From NCBI RefSeq assembly GCF_019429525.1, contig NZ_JAHXZL010000014.1, forward strand, positions 62,001-126,000: DNA of 64,000 nt, in the 5' to 3' direction. The first letter of the stretch is position 1. The number at the start of each line of letters is the position of its first letter. Source of the DNA: Sphingomonas folli (lineage in GTDB: Bacteria > Pseudomonadota > Alphaproteobacteria > Sphingomonadales > Sphingomonadaceae). The position numbers were made by a program, and so were the translations under genes. Shown here in pieces: positions 9,444 through 20,512 of the stretch. The notes under the pieces are model-generated. The model did no database searches, had not been told where the DNA came from, and saw nothing but the letters and a program-made list of their open reading frames with translations.

Positions 9444-9881
9444 TCAGGCTTGTCTCGGCGCGCCGTCGCGCTGGGCCAGCGGCGCCTGGAGGAAGCGCAG
9501 CGCGACCCACTCGATCGCGGTGACGGTACGCGCGAGCGCGGGCTCGGTGACGAGCGTCGCCGCGATCCGCCGCGCCGCGTCGCGCTCGCCGTGCATCGCC
9601 GACTCGACCAGCGCGAGCAGCACCGCCTCGTCGTCGCTCACCGCGCGCGCGGTCGCCGCCCCGAAGCGGAGCCAGCGCTTTCCCTCGCGGTCGAGCGCCG
9701 CCATCACCGTCGCGAAGTCGGGCAGCGCCGCGCTGACGCCGCGCCACGCGAACGCCGGCGCGAGCGCGCGACAGGCGCAGCGCCCGCCGCGCGTCACCAT
9801 CGTCCAGTGGCGCATGGCGCTGACGAGGAAATGGAGGTGCTCGTCGAGCTCGTCGAGCGGCCGGTCGAGGAAACGGTACAT
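9444..9881 (-). CDS. Uncharacterised protein, 145 residues
   Basis: I do not recognise a family. The protein starts MYRFLDRPLDELDEHLHFLV, has no signal peptide or clear membrane segment, is rich in Ala and Arg, and looks mostly helical. Two Cys close together (GGRCACRAL, near residue 35) are the only notable motif. The start at 9881 was chosen over an upstream Met because the Asp/Glu-rich N-terminus reads as genuine coding sequence. It is transcribed towards fpr, with 99 bases between its stop and the fpr start, and diverges from uvrB. Confidence 0.6.
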   Translation of the reverse strand: MYRFLDRPLDELDEHLHFLVSAMRHWTMVTRGGRCACRALAPAFAWRGVSAALPDFATVMAALDREGKRWLRFGAATARAVSDDEAVLLALVESAMHGERDAARRIAATLVTEPALARTVTAIEWVALRFLQAPLAQRDGAPRQA

Positions 9882-10030
9882 CGACACCTCTGTTTGCGAT
9901 TGACTCGCAGTAGCTTCGATCGGGTGTGAGAGCAAGAGGCTAGGTGTCCAAGATCCTCACCGCGCGGCGGGGAGGATCGGCATGGTCCCACACCCTTCCC
10001 CCCGCCCCTTCCCGCGCCCATATCAGCGGC

Positions 10031-12214
<2,184 letters not shown>

Positions 12215-12317
12215 GGTCGGCTGGGATCGCTCGGTGAGAGGGTGAGACCGTCCTCCCCGATGATGCTCGCCGGCCTCGTCACTCCGGCGTAGCGCGACCC
12301 CTTACCAACGAACCTTC

Positions 12318-12413
12318 CGTCATCCCGGACTTGGTCCGGGATTCGCCGCGCCGCATATCCTTCGAACGTTGCTCTCGCGGAAGAGTGGATCCCGGAACAG
12401 CTCCGGGATGATG
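12318..12413. repeat. Paired REP hairpins (family with GTCATCCCGG core)
   Basis: The left hairpin (CATCCCGGACTTGGTCCGGGAT) and the right hairpin (GATCCCGGAACAGCTCCGGGAT) are about 45 bases apart, with GCGGAAGAGTGGATC just before the right one. The same order and spacing appear at 31112-31207 and 52044-52140. The unit sits between the convergent uvrB and SPOR genes. Confidence 0.8.
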
Positions 12414-12431
12414 AAGAAGCGCAGCGCCGCC

Positions 12432-13172
12432 TCACCCCGTGACGAAACAGGCCTCCCCGGCCACCTTGAGCCGGCCGCACAGGTCCGCCGCCGCGCCCGC
12501 GCTGCCGGCGTTGACTCGCAGCCGGTAGACGCTGCGCCCGTTCACCGTCGCCGGCTGCACCACCTTGCCCAGCGCGGCGACATAGCCGAAGCGCTTGGCG
12601 ATCGCGCTCCACGCGACGCTGGCCGCCGCCTCGGTCGGGAAGGCGCCGAGCTGCACCAGCGCGCCGCCCGTCCCCGCCCCCGGGACGCGCGGCACCGGCG
12701 CGGCGACCGGGCGCGCCGCGCGCAGCGGCGCCGCCGCCTGCGGCACCGCCGCGCTCACCGAGGACGCGCCGCCGCCCGGCGTCGGCCCCGCGCTCGGTGC
12801 CGCGCTCGGCGCCGCGCTCGGGCGCGCGATCGGCGCCTCGGGCACCGCGGAGAGGTCGATCGCCGCCGCGCCGTTGCTGCCCGCGCTCGCCGCGATCGCC
12901 GAATCGCCCTCGCCCTCCACCTTGAGCCCGCCGGGCTCGTCGGGGCGGATCTTATAGTCGCCCGCGGGCGCCGCGATCAGCGCGCCCTCGCCGCCCGCGC
13001 CGCGCTGGTAGTGATAGAGGCCGAACAGCACCCCGCCGAGCACCACCAGCCCCAGCAGCACGAGCAGCACCACCCGACCGACCGGCGCCCCCTCGGGCTC
13101 GTCGGGCTCGACCGTCTCGAGCCAGGGCAGCCGGTCCTCGTCGCCGCGCGCGAACGACCCAGACCTCGACAT
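12432..13172 (-). CDS. SPOR domain membrane protein
   Basis: A 246-residue bitopic inner-membrane protein. A short acidic cytoplasmic N-terminus is followed by one membrane helix (VVLLVLLGLVVLGGVLFGLYHY, about residues 30-51), an Ala/Pro/Ser-rich periplasmic linker, and a C-terminal SPOR domain (LVQLGAFPTEAAASVAWSAI onward) that binds denuded septal peptidoglycan. Its ATG overlaps the argS TGA (TGATG), so it is probably translationally coupled to argS; argS-SPOR pairs are common in alphaproteobacteria. It probably has a role at the division septum. Confidence 0.88.
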   Translation of the reverse strand: MSRSGSFARGDEDRLPWLETVEPDEPEGAPVGRVVLLVLLGLVVLGGVLFGLYHYQRGAGGEGALIAAPAGDYKIRPDEPGGLKVEGEGDSAIAASAGSNGAAAIDLSAVPEAPIARPSAAPSAAPSAGPTPGGGASSVSAAVPQAAAPLRAARPVAAPVPRVPGAGTGGALVQLGAFPTEAAASVAWSAIAKRFGYVAALGKVVQPATVNGRSVYRLRVNAGSAGAAADLCGRLKVAGEACFVTG

Positions 13173-14899
13173 CAGTGCATCTCCGTGACCGCCTCCACGC
13201 CCATGATGGCGAGGCCGTTGCGGATAATCTGGCCGATCGCGCTGGCCAAGGACAAGCGCGCGGCGGTGACCTGAGCGTCCTCCGGGACGAGGAAGCGCCG
13301 CTCCGGCCGATCGTTGCCGACGTTCCACAGCGCGTGGAACTCTGCCGCCAAATCATAGAGATAAAACGCGATCCGGTGCGGCTCGCGCGCCGCGGCGGCG
13401 GTCTCGACCACGCGCGGGAACTGCGCCGCGCGCTTCACCAGCGCCAGCTCCTCCGTATCAAGCCGGGACAGGTCGGCGGCCGCGGCGCTGATCCCCGCCT
13501 CGGCCGCGCGACGGTGGAGCGAATGCACCCGCGCGTGCGCGTACTGCACGTAGAACACCGGGTTCTCCTTCGACGCCTCGACCACCTTGGCGAAGTCGAA
13601 GTCCATCTGCGCGTCGCTGCGGCGGGTCAGCATGGTGAAGCGCACCACGTCCTTGCCGACCTCGCGCACCACGTCGGCGAGCGTGACGAAATTGCCCGCG
13701 CGCTTCGACATCTTGACCGGCTCGCCGCCGCGCAGCAGCCGCACCATCTGCACCAGCTTGACGTCGAAGCGGGTCTTCCCCTCGGTCAGCGCGGCGACCG
13801 CGGCCTGGATGCGCTTGACCGTGCCGGCATGGTCCGCGCCCCAGATATCGATCAGCTGATCGGCGCCCTGCGCCTTCTGGAAGTGATAGGCGAGGTCGGC
13901 GCCGAAATAGGTCCAGCTGCCGTTCGACTTCCTGATCGGTCGATCCTGGTCGTCACCGAACCGGCTCGAGCGGAACAGCGGCAGCTCGACCGGCTCCCAG
14001 TCGTCGGGAGTCTCGCCCTTGGGCGCCTCGAGCACGCCGTCGTAGACGAGGTCGCGCGCGCGCAGCCACGCCTCGGCTGCCTCGGGCTTGCCCGCGGCCT
14101 GCAGCTCCGCCTCGGACGAGAAAAGGTCGTGGTGGATGCCGAGCAGCGCGAGGTCGTCGCGGATCAGCACCAGCATCGCCGCCACGGCGCGCGCGCGGAA
14201 CAAGGCGAGCCACTCGCCCTCCGGCGCGGCGGCGTAAAGGTCGCCGAACTCCTCGGCGAGCGCGCGGCCGACTGGGATGAGATAGTCGCCGGGGTACAGC
14301 CCCTCGGGCACCGCGCCGACCTGCTCGCCGAGCGCCTCGCGGTAGCGCAGGTGCGCCGAGCGCGCGAGGACGTCGACCTGCCCGCCGGCGTCGTTGACAT
14401 AATATTCGCGCACCACCGGGTGGCCGGCGAACTCGAGCAGGCTGGCGAGCGCGTCGCCCACCACCGCGCCGCGGCAGTGACCCATGTGCATCGGGCCGGT
14501 CGGGTTGGCCGAGACATATTCGATGTTGACCGTCACTCCCGCCCCGCCGGTCGAGCGGCCGTAATCCGCCGCCGCCGCGTGGATCGCGCCGATCTCGCCG
14601 CGCCACACATCGTCGCGCAGCCGCAGGTTGATGAAGCCCGGCCCGGCGACGCTCACCTCGGCGACGTCGGGCAGCGCGCGCAGCTCGCCTGCCAGCGCCT
14701 CGGCGAGCGCGCGCGGGTTGGTCGCGGCCGGCTTGGCGAGCACCATGGCGGCGTTGGTGGCGAGGTCCCCGTGGGCCGGATCGCGCGGCGGCTCGACCGT
14801 GACGTTGCGGCGGTCGAGCCCGGCCGGCAGCGTGCCGGCGGCGGTGAGCGCGTCGAGCGCGGCGTCGAGATGAGCGGCGAAGCGGGTGAAGAGCGTCAT
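13172..14899 (-). CDS. argS: Arginyl-tRNA synthetase
   Basis: A 575-residue class I aminoacyl-tRNA synthetase that charges tRNA-Arg. The HIGH signature reads HMGH (near residue 138, in NPTGPMHMGHCRG) and a KMSK motif is present (VKMSKRAGNF, near residue 393). The N-terminal ArgRS add-on domain and the C-terminal DALR anticodon-binding domain (YAHARVHSLHRR onward) are both intact. It is first in a two-gene unit with the SPOR protein. The upstream gap shared with the secreted 97-residue protein must hold its promoter. Confidence 0.97.
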   Translation of the reverse strand: MTLFTRFAAHLDAALDALTAAGTLPAGLDRRNVTVEPPRDPAHGDLATNAAMVLAKPAATNPRALAEALAGELRALPDVAEVSVAGPGFINLRLRDDVWRGEIGAIHAAAADYGRSTGGAGVTVNIEYVSANPTGPMHMGHCRGAVVGDALASLLEFAGHPVVREYYVNDAGGQVDVLARSAHLRYREALGEQVGAVPEGLYPGDYLIPVGRALAEEFGDLYAAAPEGEWLALFRARAVAAMLVLIRDDLALLGIHHDLFSSEAELQAAGKPEAAEAWLRARDLVYDGVLEAPKGETPDDWEPVELPLFRSSRFGDDQDRPIRKSNGSWTYFGADLAYHFQKAQGADQLIDIWGADHAGTVKRIQAAVAALTEGKTRFDVKLVQMVRLLRGGEPVKMSKRAGNFVTLADVVREVGKDVVRFTMLTRRSDAQMDFDFAKVVEASKENPVFYVQYAHARVHSLHRRAAEAGISAAAADLSRLDTEELALVKRAAQFPRVVETAAAAREPHRIAFYLYDLAAEFHALWNVGNDRPERRFLVPEDAQVTAARLSLASAIGQIIRNGLAIMGVEAVTEMH

Positions 14900-15005
14900 A
14901 GGCGCGGCGCCTTAGCCGATGCGCAGGGGCGACGCAAAAGCGTGGCGGAGGAGCCCCCGCACAGCTGCAATCGCTGCAATCACGTTTGCGCACAGCTCAG
15001 TTGCG

Positions 15006-15038
15006 CATGTTGCGATGCACCATCCATGTTGCGACGCA
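15006..15038. promoter_or_regulatory. Direct repeat pair upstream of a small secreted protein
   Basis: CATGTTGCGATGCA (15006-15019) and CATGTTGCGACGCA (15025-15038) form a direct repeat with start-to-start spacing of 19 bases. Two TTGCGCA words (14988-14994 and 15001-15007) and a doubled GCTGCAATC lie just upstream. The cluster lies in the divergent gap between argS and the 97-residue secreted protein. The near two-turn spacing is typical of tandem operator half-sites, but no regulator is identified. Confidence 0.4.
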
Positions 15039-15076
15039 TCAAACGGGCACTCGCCCCCCAGCCTGGAGCAACCTTC

Positions 15077-15370
15077 ATGCGCACCGCCACGATCCTCGCT
15101 GCCGCCGCCGCCGCCGCCGCGCTGGCCGCCTCCGCCGCGACCGCCGCCCCGGCCGAGCGCAGCTTCACGCGCGACGGCCACACCTATGTCTACACCACCA
15201 GCGCGCTCGACTCGCAGCGCACGGTGATCGAGGGCCGCGAGGTCGGTCGCGGCGGTCGCTTCCGCCTCGTCGTGAACGGCGACCGCGTCTCGGGCCAGGC
15301 CAACGGCGTGCCGGTCTCGTTCCGCGCCGCGCAGCCCCTGCCGGCCAACGTCGCGGGCGTCGCCAACTGA
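15077..15370 (+). CDS. Small secreted protein, 97 residues, uncharacterised
   Basis: A short exported protein. The signal peptide MRTATILAAAAAAAALAASA is followed by ATAAPAERS, with cleavage likely after ATAA or TAAP. The mature part is about 70 residues (FTRDGHTYVYTTSALDSQRT then GREVGRGGRFRLVVNGDRVSG) and looks like a compact beta-rich periplasmic domain with no Cys. I recognise no family, though similar small proteins are frequent in Sphingomonas. Its upstream gap carries the direct repeats at 15006-15038, so it may be regulated. Confidence 0.75.
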   Translation: MRTATILAAAAAAAALAASAATAAPAERSFTRDGHTYVYTTSALDSQRTVIEGREVGRGGRFRLVVNGDRVSGQANGVPVSFRAAQPLPANVAGVAN

Positions 15371-15411
15371 GCGACGAGAGGGGCGGGGTCGCGGTAAAGC
15401 ACCGCCCCGGG

Positions 15412-15487
15412 GGGTGACCCTCCCCCTCCCCCTCCCCCTCCCAGCGGGAGAAGGGCGGAGCGGCGACGCCGCCGGGTGAGGGTCACC
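15412..15487. repeat. Inverted repeat with CCCCTCC tract
   Basis: GGGTGACCCTC at the left and GAGGGTCACC at the right enclose a (CCCCCT)n tract and a small GCGGCGACGCCGC hairpin. It lies between the small secreted protein and the convergent CDF gene, where it may stop transcription. It looks related to the longer palindromes at 16568 and 63393, which also carry CCCCCTCCCC arms. Confidence 0.6.
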
Positions 15488-15512
15488 TCATCCGAGCGTC
15501 GAACCCATTACC

Positions 15513-16460
15513 TCACACCGTCCGCTCGTCGGCCAGCCCGCACGGCGCGCCGGTCTCCACCTGCAGCGTCGCGTGGCCGATGCCGAAGCGCGCGTGCAGC
15601 ATCTCCTGCGCGGCGTGGAGAAAGCCGTCGCCCGGGTGGCCGCCCGGCATGCAGAGATGCGCGGTGAGGCTCGGCTCGGTCGTCGACATCGGCCAGATAT
15701 GCAGGTCGTGGATCGCGGCCACCCCCGGCAGCCCCGCCAGCGCGGCGCGCACGCCGTCATAGTCGATCCCGCGCGGCACCGCCGCCAGCGCCATCTCCAC
15801 CGTCTCGCGCAGCAGGCCCCAGGTCTGCCAGAAGATCACCGCCGCGATGACGAGGCTCACCGCCGGGTCGATCCAGCCGAAACCGGTGACGTAGAGCGCG
15901 ATCCCCGCGGCGACCACGCCCGCGGACACCACCGCGTCGGCGAGCATGTGGAGATAGGCGCCGCGGATGTTGACGTCGCCGTCGCGCCCGCGCGCGAACA
16001 GCCAGGCGGTGACCGCGTTGACCGCGATCCCCGCGCCCGCGACCATCGAGACGGTGAGCCCCGGTACCGGCTGCGGCGTGCCGAAGCGGTGCACCGCCTC
16101 CAGCGCGATCGCGCCGATCGCCACCAGCAGCAGCAGCGCGTTGGCGAGCGCGGCCAGGATGGTCGAGCCCTTCAGCCCATAGGTGAAGCGCTTGGACGGC
16201 GCCGCGCGCGCCAGCGTCGCGCCGCCCCAGGCCACCGCCAGGCCGAGCACGTCGGAGAGATTGTGCCCAGCGTCCGCGAGCAGCGCCATCGATCCCAGCA
16301 CCAGCCCGGCGCCGCCCTCGGCGACGACATAGGCGAGGTTGAGCCCGATCCCGATCGCGAAGGCGCGGTCCCAGCGCTCGGGCAGGGCGTGGTGATGATG
16401 GCCGTGCGAGTCGTGATCGTGCTGGTGGTGCGCGTGCGCGTGGTGGTGACCGTGGCCCAT
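15513..16460 (-). CDS. Cation diffusion facilitator (CzcD/ZitB-type zinc exporter)
   Basis: A 315-residue six-helix inner-membrane antiporter that exports Zn2+ and related divalent ions in exchange for protons. The N-terminus is strongly His-rich (about 13 His in the first 25 residues), typical of zinc sensing or loading. The transport-site motif is in LLADAGHNLSDVLGL (H and D of helix II), with the partner HMLADAVVSAGV in helix V. A C-terminal cytoplasmic domain follows. The ATG at 16460 begins directly with the His-rich region. It appears monocistronic, and a long palindromic repeat lies 108 bases upstream of it. Confidence 0.92.
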   Translation of the reverse strand: MGHGHHHAHAHHQHDHDSHGHHHHALPERWDRAFAIGIGLNLAYVVAEGGAGLVLGSMALLADAGHNLSDVLGLAVAWGGATLARAAPSKRFTYGLKGSTILAALANALLLLVAIGAIALEAVHRFGTPQPVPGLTVSMVAGAGIAVNAVTAWLFARGRDGDVNIRGAYLHMLADAVVSAGVVAAGIALYVTGFGWIDPAVSLVIAAVIFWQTWGLLRETVEMALAAVPRGIDYDGVRAALAGLPGVAAIHDLHIWPMSTTEPSLTAHLCMPGGHPGDGFLHAAQEMLHARFGIGHATLQVETGAPCGLADERTV

Positions 16461-16567
16461 GCGGGTGCGTCTAGCATCGCGCGGGCGGAGGGCGCCAGCG
16501 GCGTGGCGTGGGGCGACGGTCGAGAGGCGGAGGTGGTCTCGATCACCCTCTGCCTCGAAGCGACGAA

Positions 16568-16710
16568 GATCCTCTTCGGCACGGGGAGGGGGACCGCTCG
16601 CGAGGCGAGTGGTGGAGGGGCGCTTCCGCGGACGTCGCGCTATAGGGAAAGCCCCCTTCACCACCGCGCTGCGCGCGCCGCTCCCCCTTCCCCGCTAGCG
16701 GGGAGGAGCC
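16568..16710. repeat. Long imperfect palindromic repeat (type shared with 63393-63531)
   Basis: About 143 bases, starting GATCCTCTTCGGCACGGGGA and ending CCGCTAGCGGGGAGGAG, with GTGGTGGAGGGG in the left half and CCCCCTTCACCAC in the right half. The two halves can fold into one long imperfect hairpin. A second copy with the same landmarks lies at 63393-63531. No open frame is inside. It sits just after the recN stop and may end its transcript. Confidence 0.75.
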
Positions 16711-16713
16711 GCC

Positions 16714-18369
16714 TCACCCCGCCTCGAGCAGCCGCTCCGCCTGCGCGCGCGCCTCGTCGGTGACGGTCGCGCCGGAGAGCATCCGCGCGATCTCCTCGCG
16801 GCGCTCGGCGGCGTCGAGCGGGCGCACGCCGGTGCGGGTCACCACCCCGTCGCTCGACTTGGCGATCAGCCAGTGCGTCGCGCCGCGCGCCGCTACCTGC
16901 GGGCTGTGCGTCACCACCAGCAGCTGGGTCGCCTGCGCCAGCCGCGCCAGCCGCTCGCCGATCGCGCTCGCCACCGCGCCGCCCACGCCCCTGTCGATCT
17001 CGTCGAAGATCATCGTGGTGGCGCCGCCCTCCTGCGCCAGCGCCACCTTGAGCGCCAGGATGAAGCGCGACAGCTCGCCGCCCGAGGCGATCTTGGCCAG
17101 CGCCGCGAACGGCGCGCCCGGGTTCGTGGCGATCTCGAACTCGACCCGGTCGCGCCCCGCCGGCGACCAGTCGTTCTCCGCGAGCGGTGCGACCACGGTG
17201 CGGAAGCGCGCCGCGTCGAGCTTCAGCGGGGCCAGCTCGTCCGCCACCGCGGCGTCGAGCCGAGACGCCGCCGCGGTGCGGGTGGCGGTCAGCGCCGCCG
17301 CCGCCGCCTCGTAGCGCGCGCGCGCCTCGGCTACCGCGCGCTCCAGGCTCGCCAGCCCCTCCTCGCCCGCGTTGAGCCGCTCGAGCTGGGCCGCCAGATC
17401 GTCCGCCAGCGCGGCGAGCGCGTCAGGCTGTACGCGATGCTTGCGCGCCATCGCGCGCAGCTCGAACAGCCGCGCCTCGTCGTCCTCGAGCCGGCGCGGG
17501 TCGTAGAGCAGCGCCGCCGCGGCCTCGCGCAGCCGCTCCTCGGCGGCGCTGCCCTCGATCAGCGCGCGGTCGACCGCCGCGAGCGCGTCGGCGAGCGCGG
17601 GATGATCCTCGGCGACCCGTTCCAGCACGCGCGCGGCCTGGCGCAGGTGAGTCAGCGCGCCGTCGCCGCCGTCGAGATGGTCGGTCACCGCGCCCAGGTC
17701 GTCGGCCACCTTCTCGGCGCGTTGCATCGTGCGGCGGCGCTCCGCCAGCGCCTCCTCCTCGCCCGGCTCGGGCGCGAGCGCGACGAGCTCGGCCACCGAA
17801 TGGTCGAGCCACTCGCGGTCGCGCTGCGCCGCCGCGATGCCGTCGCGCGCCTCCGCCAGCGAGCGCTCGGCGGCGCGCCACGCCGCATGCGCCTCCGCCA
17901 CGGCGCGGGTGTTGCCGCGCGCATAGGCGTCCAGCAGAGCGCGATGCCCCGCCGCGGCGAGCAGCCCGCGGTCGTCGTGCTGGCCGTGGATCTCCACCAG
18001 CAGCGCGCCGAGTTCGCGCAGCAGCGCCGCCGAGGCGGGCTGATCGTTGACGAAGGCGCGGCTGCCGCCATCGGCCTTGACGAGGCGGCGGATGATCAAC
18101 GGCTCGCCCGGCTCGAGTTCCAGGCCGTTGTCGGCGAGCAGCGCCGCCGCGGCGGCCGACGCGTCGAAGCTGGCGGTCACCACCGCCTGGGTCGCGCCGG
18201 CCCGCACCAGCCCGCTCTCGCCGCGGCGGCCGAGCGCCAGCCCCAGCGCGTCGAGCAGGATCGACTTGCCGGCGCCGGTCTCGCCGGTGAGCACACCGAG
18301 GCCCGCACCGAAGTCGAGTTCGAGCGCCTCGATCAGCACGACGTCACGGATGGATAGCGCGGTCAGCAT
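16714..18369 (-). CDS. recN: DNA repair protein RecN
   Basis: A 551-residue SMC-like ATPase that joins early at double-strand breaks and helps recombinational repair. Walker A GETGAGKS lies near residue 30. Two long Ala/Glu/Arg-rich coiled-coil arms follow. The signature GGELSRF and Walker B MIFDEIDRGVGG are in the C-terminal half. It lies 63 bases after bamD on the same strand; bamD-recN order is common in alphaproteobacteria and suggests co-transcription. I see no LexA box. Confidence 0.96.
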   Translation of the reverse strand: MLTALSIRDVVLIEALELDFGAGLGVLTGETGAGKSILLDALGLALGRRGESGLVRAGATQAVVTASFDASAAAAALLADNGLELEPGEPLIIRRLVKADGGSRAFVNDQPASAALLRELGALLVEIHGQHDDRGLLAAAGHRALLDAYARGNTRAVAEAHAAWRAAERSLAEARDGIAAAQRDREWLDHSVAELVALAPEPGEEEALAERRRTMQRAEKVADDLGAVTDHLDGGDGALTHLRQAARVLERVAEDHPALADALAAVDRALIEGSAAEERLREAAAALLYDPRRLEDDEARLFELRAMARKHRVQPDALAALADDLAAQLERLNAGEEGLASLERAVAEARARYEAAAAALTATRTAAASRLDAAVADELAPLKLDAARFRTVVAPLAENDWSPAGRDRVEFEIATNPGAPFAALAKIASGGELSRFILALKVALAQEGGATTMIFDEIDRGVGGAVASAIGERLARLAQATQLLVVTHSPQVAARGATHWLIAKSSDGVVTRTGVRPLDAAERREEIARMLSGATVTDEARAQAERLLEAG

Positions 18370-18432
18370 CGGCCTGCGCTCCTTAGCGGCGAATCGTGCG
18401 CCTGTTTACCCCTTCTGTTCCGCCCCCGCGCT

Positions 18433-19431
18433 TTACTGCGGTCCGGTCGGCGTGGTCGCGGGCGTGTCGGTGACCGCGCCCGGCGCGGTGCTGCCCGAGG
18501 GATTGTCGCCGCCGGTGGTGGCCGGCGTCGTCGGCGCCGGCGCCTCGGCGCGGGGCGGCGGGGCGGTCGCCTCGCCCGGCACGCCGGGGCGAGTCGCGAC
18601 CGGCACGACCAGCTCGCCGGGCGCGAGCGGCGCGATCGGCTTGGCGGGATAGTCCTTCATCAGCTTGTACGCGCGCTGGTACCATTCGGTGCCCGGATAA
18701 TTGGCGCCGAGCACCGCCGCGGCCTTCTCCGCCTCGGCGCGCACACCGAGCGCGAGATAGGTCTCGGTCAGCCGCATCAGCGCCTCGGGCGCGTGGGTGG
18801 TGGTCTGATATTCGTCGACGACGCGGCGGAAGCGCAGCGTGGCGGAGAGCCACTGCCGGCGCCGCTCGTAGAAGCGGCCGATCTCCATCTCCTTGCCGGC
18901 GAGATGGTCGCGCACCAGGTCGATCTTCAGCCGCGCGTCGGCGGCATAGCGCGTGTTGGGATAGCGTCGCGTCAGCTCGCCCAGCGCGTCCTGCGCCTGC
19001 GAGGTGATCTTCTGGTCGCGCGTGACGTCGTTGATCTGCTCGTAATAGCTCATCGCGACGAGGTAATAAGCATAGGGCGCGTCGCGGTTGCCGGGATGGA
19101 CCGAGAGGAAGCGCTGCGCCCCCTGGATCGACTGGGTATAGTCTCGGTTGAGATAATAGCTGAACGCTCCCATCAGCTGCGCGCGCCGCGCCCATACCGA
19201 GTAAGGATGCTGTCGCTCGACCTCGTCGAAGAGCGCCGCCGCCTCCTTGTAGCGGCCCTGGTCGAGCCGCTGCTTGGCGGCCGAGTAGAGCGTGCCGACG
19301 TCGCGCGCGACATAGGGCAGATCGGCGCGGTTGCGGTTGCCCGCGCAGCCGGCGACCGGGAGCGCCAGCGCGGCGACGAGCCCGAGCGCCAGCGGCCGGA
19401 CGACGGGAGAGCGGAAAAGGGGGGTACGCAT
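18433..19431 (-). CDS. bamD: Outer membrane assembly lipoprotein BamD
   Basis: A 332-residue lipoprotein of the BAM complex, which folds beta-barrel proteins into the outer membrane. The lipobox is LPVAGC (Cys near residue 25), and TPR-like repeats follow (LYSAAKQRLDQGRYKEAAALFDEVERQHPYS and further units). The core ends near residue 280. The last 50 residues are a Pro/Thr/Ala-rich tail (PTTPATTGGDNPSGSTAPG) beyond the usual length of about 250. The start at 19431 is the only one that gives a normal signal peptide. It leads the likely bamD-recN unit. Confidence 0.93.
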   Translation of the reverse strand: MRTPLFRSPVVRPLALGLVAALALPVAGCAGNRNRADLPYVARDVGTLYSAAKQRLDQGRYKEAAALFDEVERQHPYSVWARRAQLMGAFSYYLNRDYTQSIQGAQRFLSVHPGNRDAPYAYYLVAMSYYEQINDVTRDQKITSQAQDALGELTRRYPNTRYAADARLKIDLVRDHLAGKEMEIGRFYERRRQWLSATLRFRRVVDEYQTTTHAPEALMRLTETYLALGVRAEAEKAAAVLGANYPGTEWYQRAYKLMKDYPAKPIAPLAPGELVVPVATRPGVPGEATAPPPRAEAPAPTTPATTGGDNPSGSTAPGAVTDTPATTPTGPQ

Positions 19432-19546
19432 CGACCGGGCTCTTAGCTTAAGGAGGTCGCGACGAACAACGGCTTTCACGCGGACGCAACGCGCCGCGCG
19501 CACGACACGTTGACGCCGCTCACTCGCTCGCACCCAAGGAGTCCGC

Positions 19547-20371
19547 ATGCCCGCCACCCTGCTCGCCACCAAGCGCGTCGAGAAACCCTGGGGCCGGCAT
19601 CACCTGTTCCCCGGCTTCCCCGATCCCGCGCCGGACGCCGAGCCGATCGGCGAGATCTGGTTCCAGTCGCCGCACCCGGAACAGTCCGAGCTGCTGATCA
19701 AATATCTCTTCACCAGCGAGAAACTGTCGGTGCAGGACCATCCTTCCGACGCGGAGGCGCAGAAGCGCGGCCTGCCGCGCGGCAAGGACGAATGCTGGAC
19801 GATCCTCGCCGCCGAGCCCGATTCGACGATCGCGCTCGGCCCGCTCCAGCCGATCACGCGCGAGGAGCTCCGCGCCAGCGCCGAGGACGGCAGTCTCGAG
19901 CACAAGCTCGACTGGAAGCCGGTGAAGGCGGGCGACTTCCTCTACTCGGAATCGGGCGTGATCCATGCCATCGGCGCCGGGCTGACGGTGATCGAGGTGC
20001 AGCAGAACTCCGACACCACCTACCGCCTGTTCGATTACGGCCGCCCGCGCGAGCTGCACCTCGACGACGGCGTCGCCGTGGCGCATCTCGAGCCGTACGT
20101 GCCCTACGCGTCGCCCGGCGAGGTCGCGCCCGGGCGCACCATCCTGGTCGAGGGGCCCAAGTTCGTGCTGGAACGCTGGACCGGCGGCGCGCGCGAGATC
20201 GCGCTGCCCGAGGGCACGACCGGCTGGCTCGTCCCGATCCGCGGCGAGGGCGTGGTCGCCGGCGTCGAGTGGAAGGCGGGCGAGTGCGTCACCGTCACCG
20301 GGCACGAGCAGCTCCATGCCTCCAACGATGCGGACCTGCTGTTCGCTTATCCCGGCCAGCGGCGCCAGTGA
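19547..20371 (+). CDS. manA: Class I mannose-6-phosphate isomerase
   Basis: A 274-residue single-cupin-type phosphomannose isomerase that converts fructose 6-phosphate and mannose 6-phosphate, feeding GDP-mannose and exopolysaccharide synthesis. The zinc ligands show in VQDHPSDAEAQ (Gln, His), GKDECW (Glu) and SGVIHAIGAG (His). Length is that of the short alphaproteobacterial form, not the 390-residue E. coli enzyme. A strong AAGGAG ribosome site precedes the ATG. It is alone on its strand between bamD (divergent) and the PAS regulator. Confidence 0.9.
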   Translation: MPATLLATKRVEKPWGRHHLFPGFPDPAPDAEPIGEIWFQSPHPEQSELLIKYLFTSEKLSVQDHPSDAEAQKRGLPRGKDECWTILAAEPDSTIALGPLQPITREELRASAEDGSLEHKLDWKPVKAGDFLYSESGVIHAIGAGLTVIEVQQNSDTTYRLFDYGRPRELHLDDGVAVAHLEPYVPYASPGEVAPGRTILVEGPKFVLERWTGGAREIALPEGTTGWLVPIRGEGVVAGVEWKAGECVTVTGHEQLHASNDADLLFAYPGQRRQ

Positions 20372-20512
20372 CCACGCGCCGCAGTGCCGCTAACAAGAGC
20401 CAAGTCACTGAATTTGATCCATAGTAAATCTTCTTTGCTCCATTCCCGACTGTTTACGTGGTAGCGTCACCCATCTTGCCGCGAGAGCGACGTGGACAGG
20501 GGAATGGAGCCG

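Noticed and set aside
15413..15445. CRISPR-like or regulatory role of the CCCCTCC tract
   Set aside because: Simple low-complexity repeat without spacers; better explained as part of an inverted repeat.
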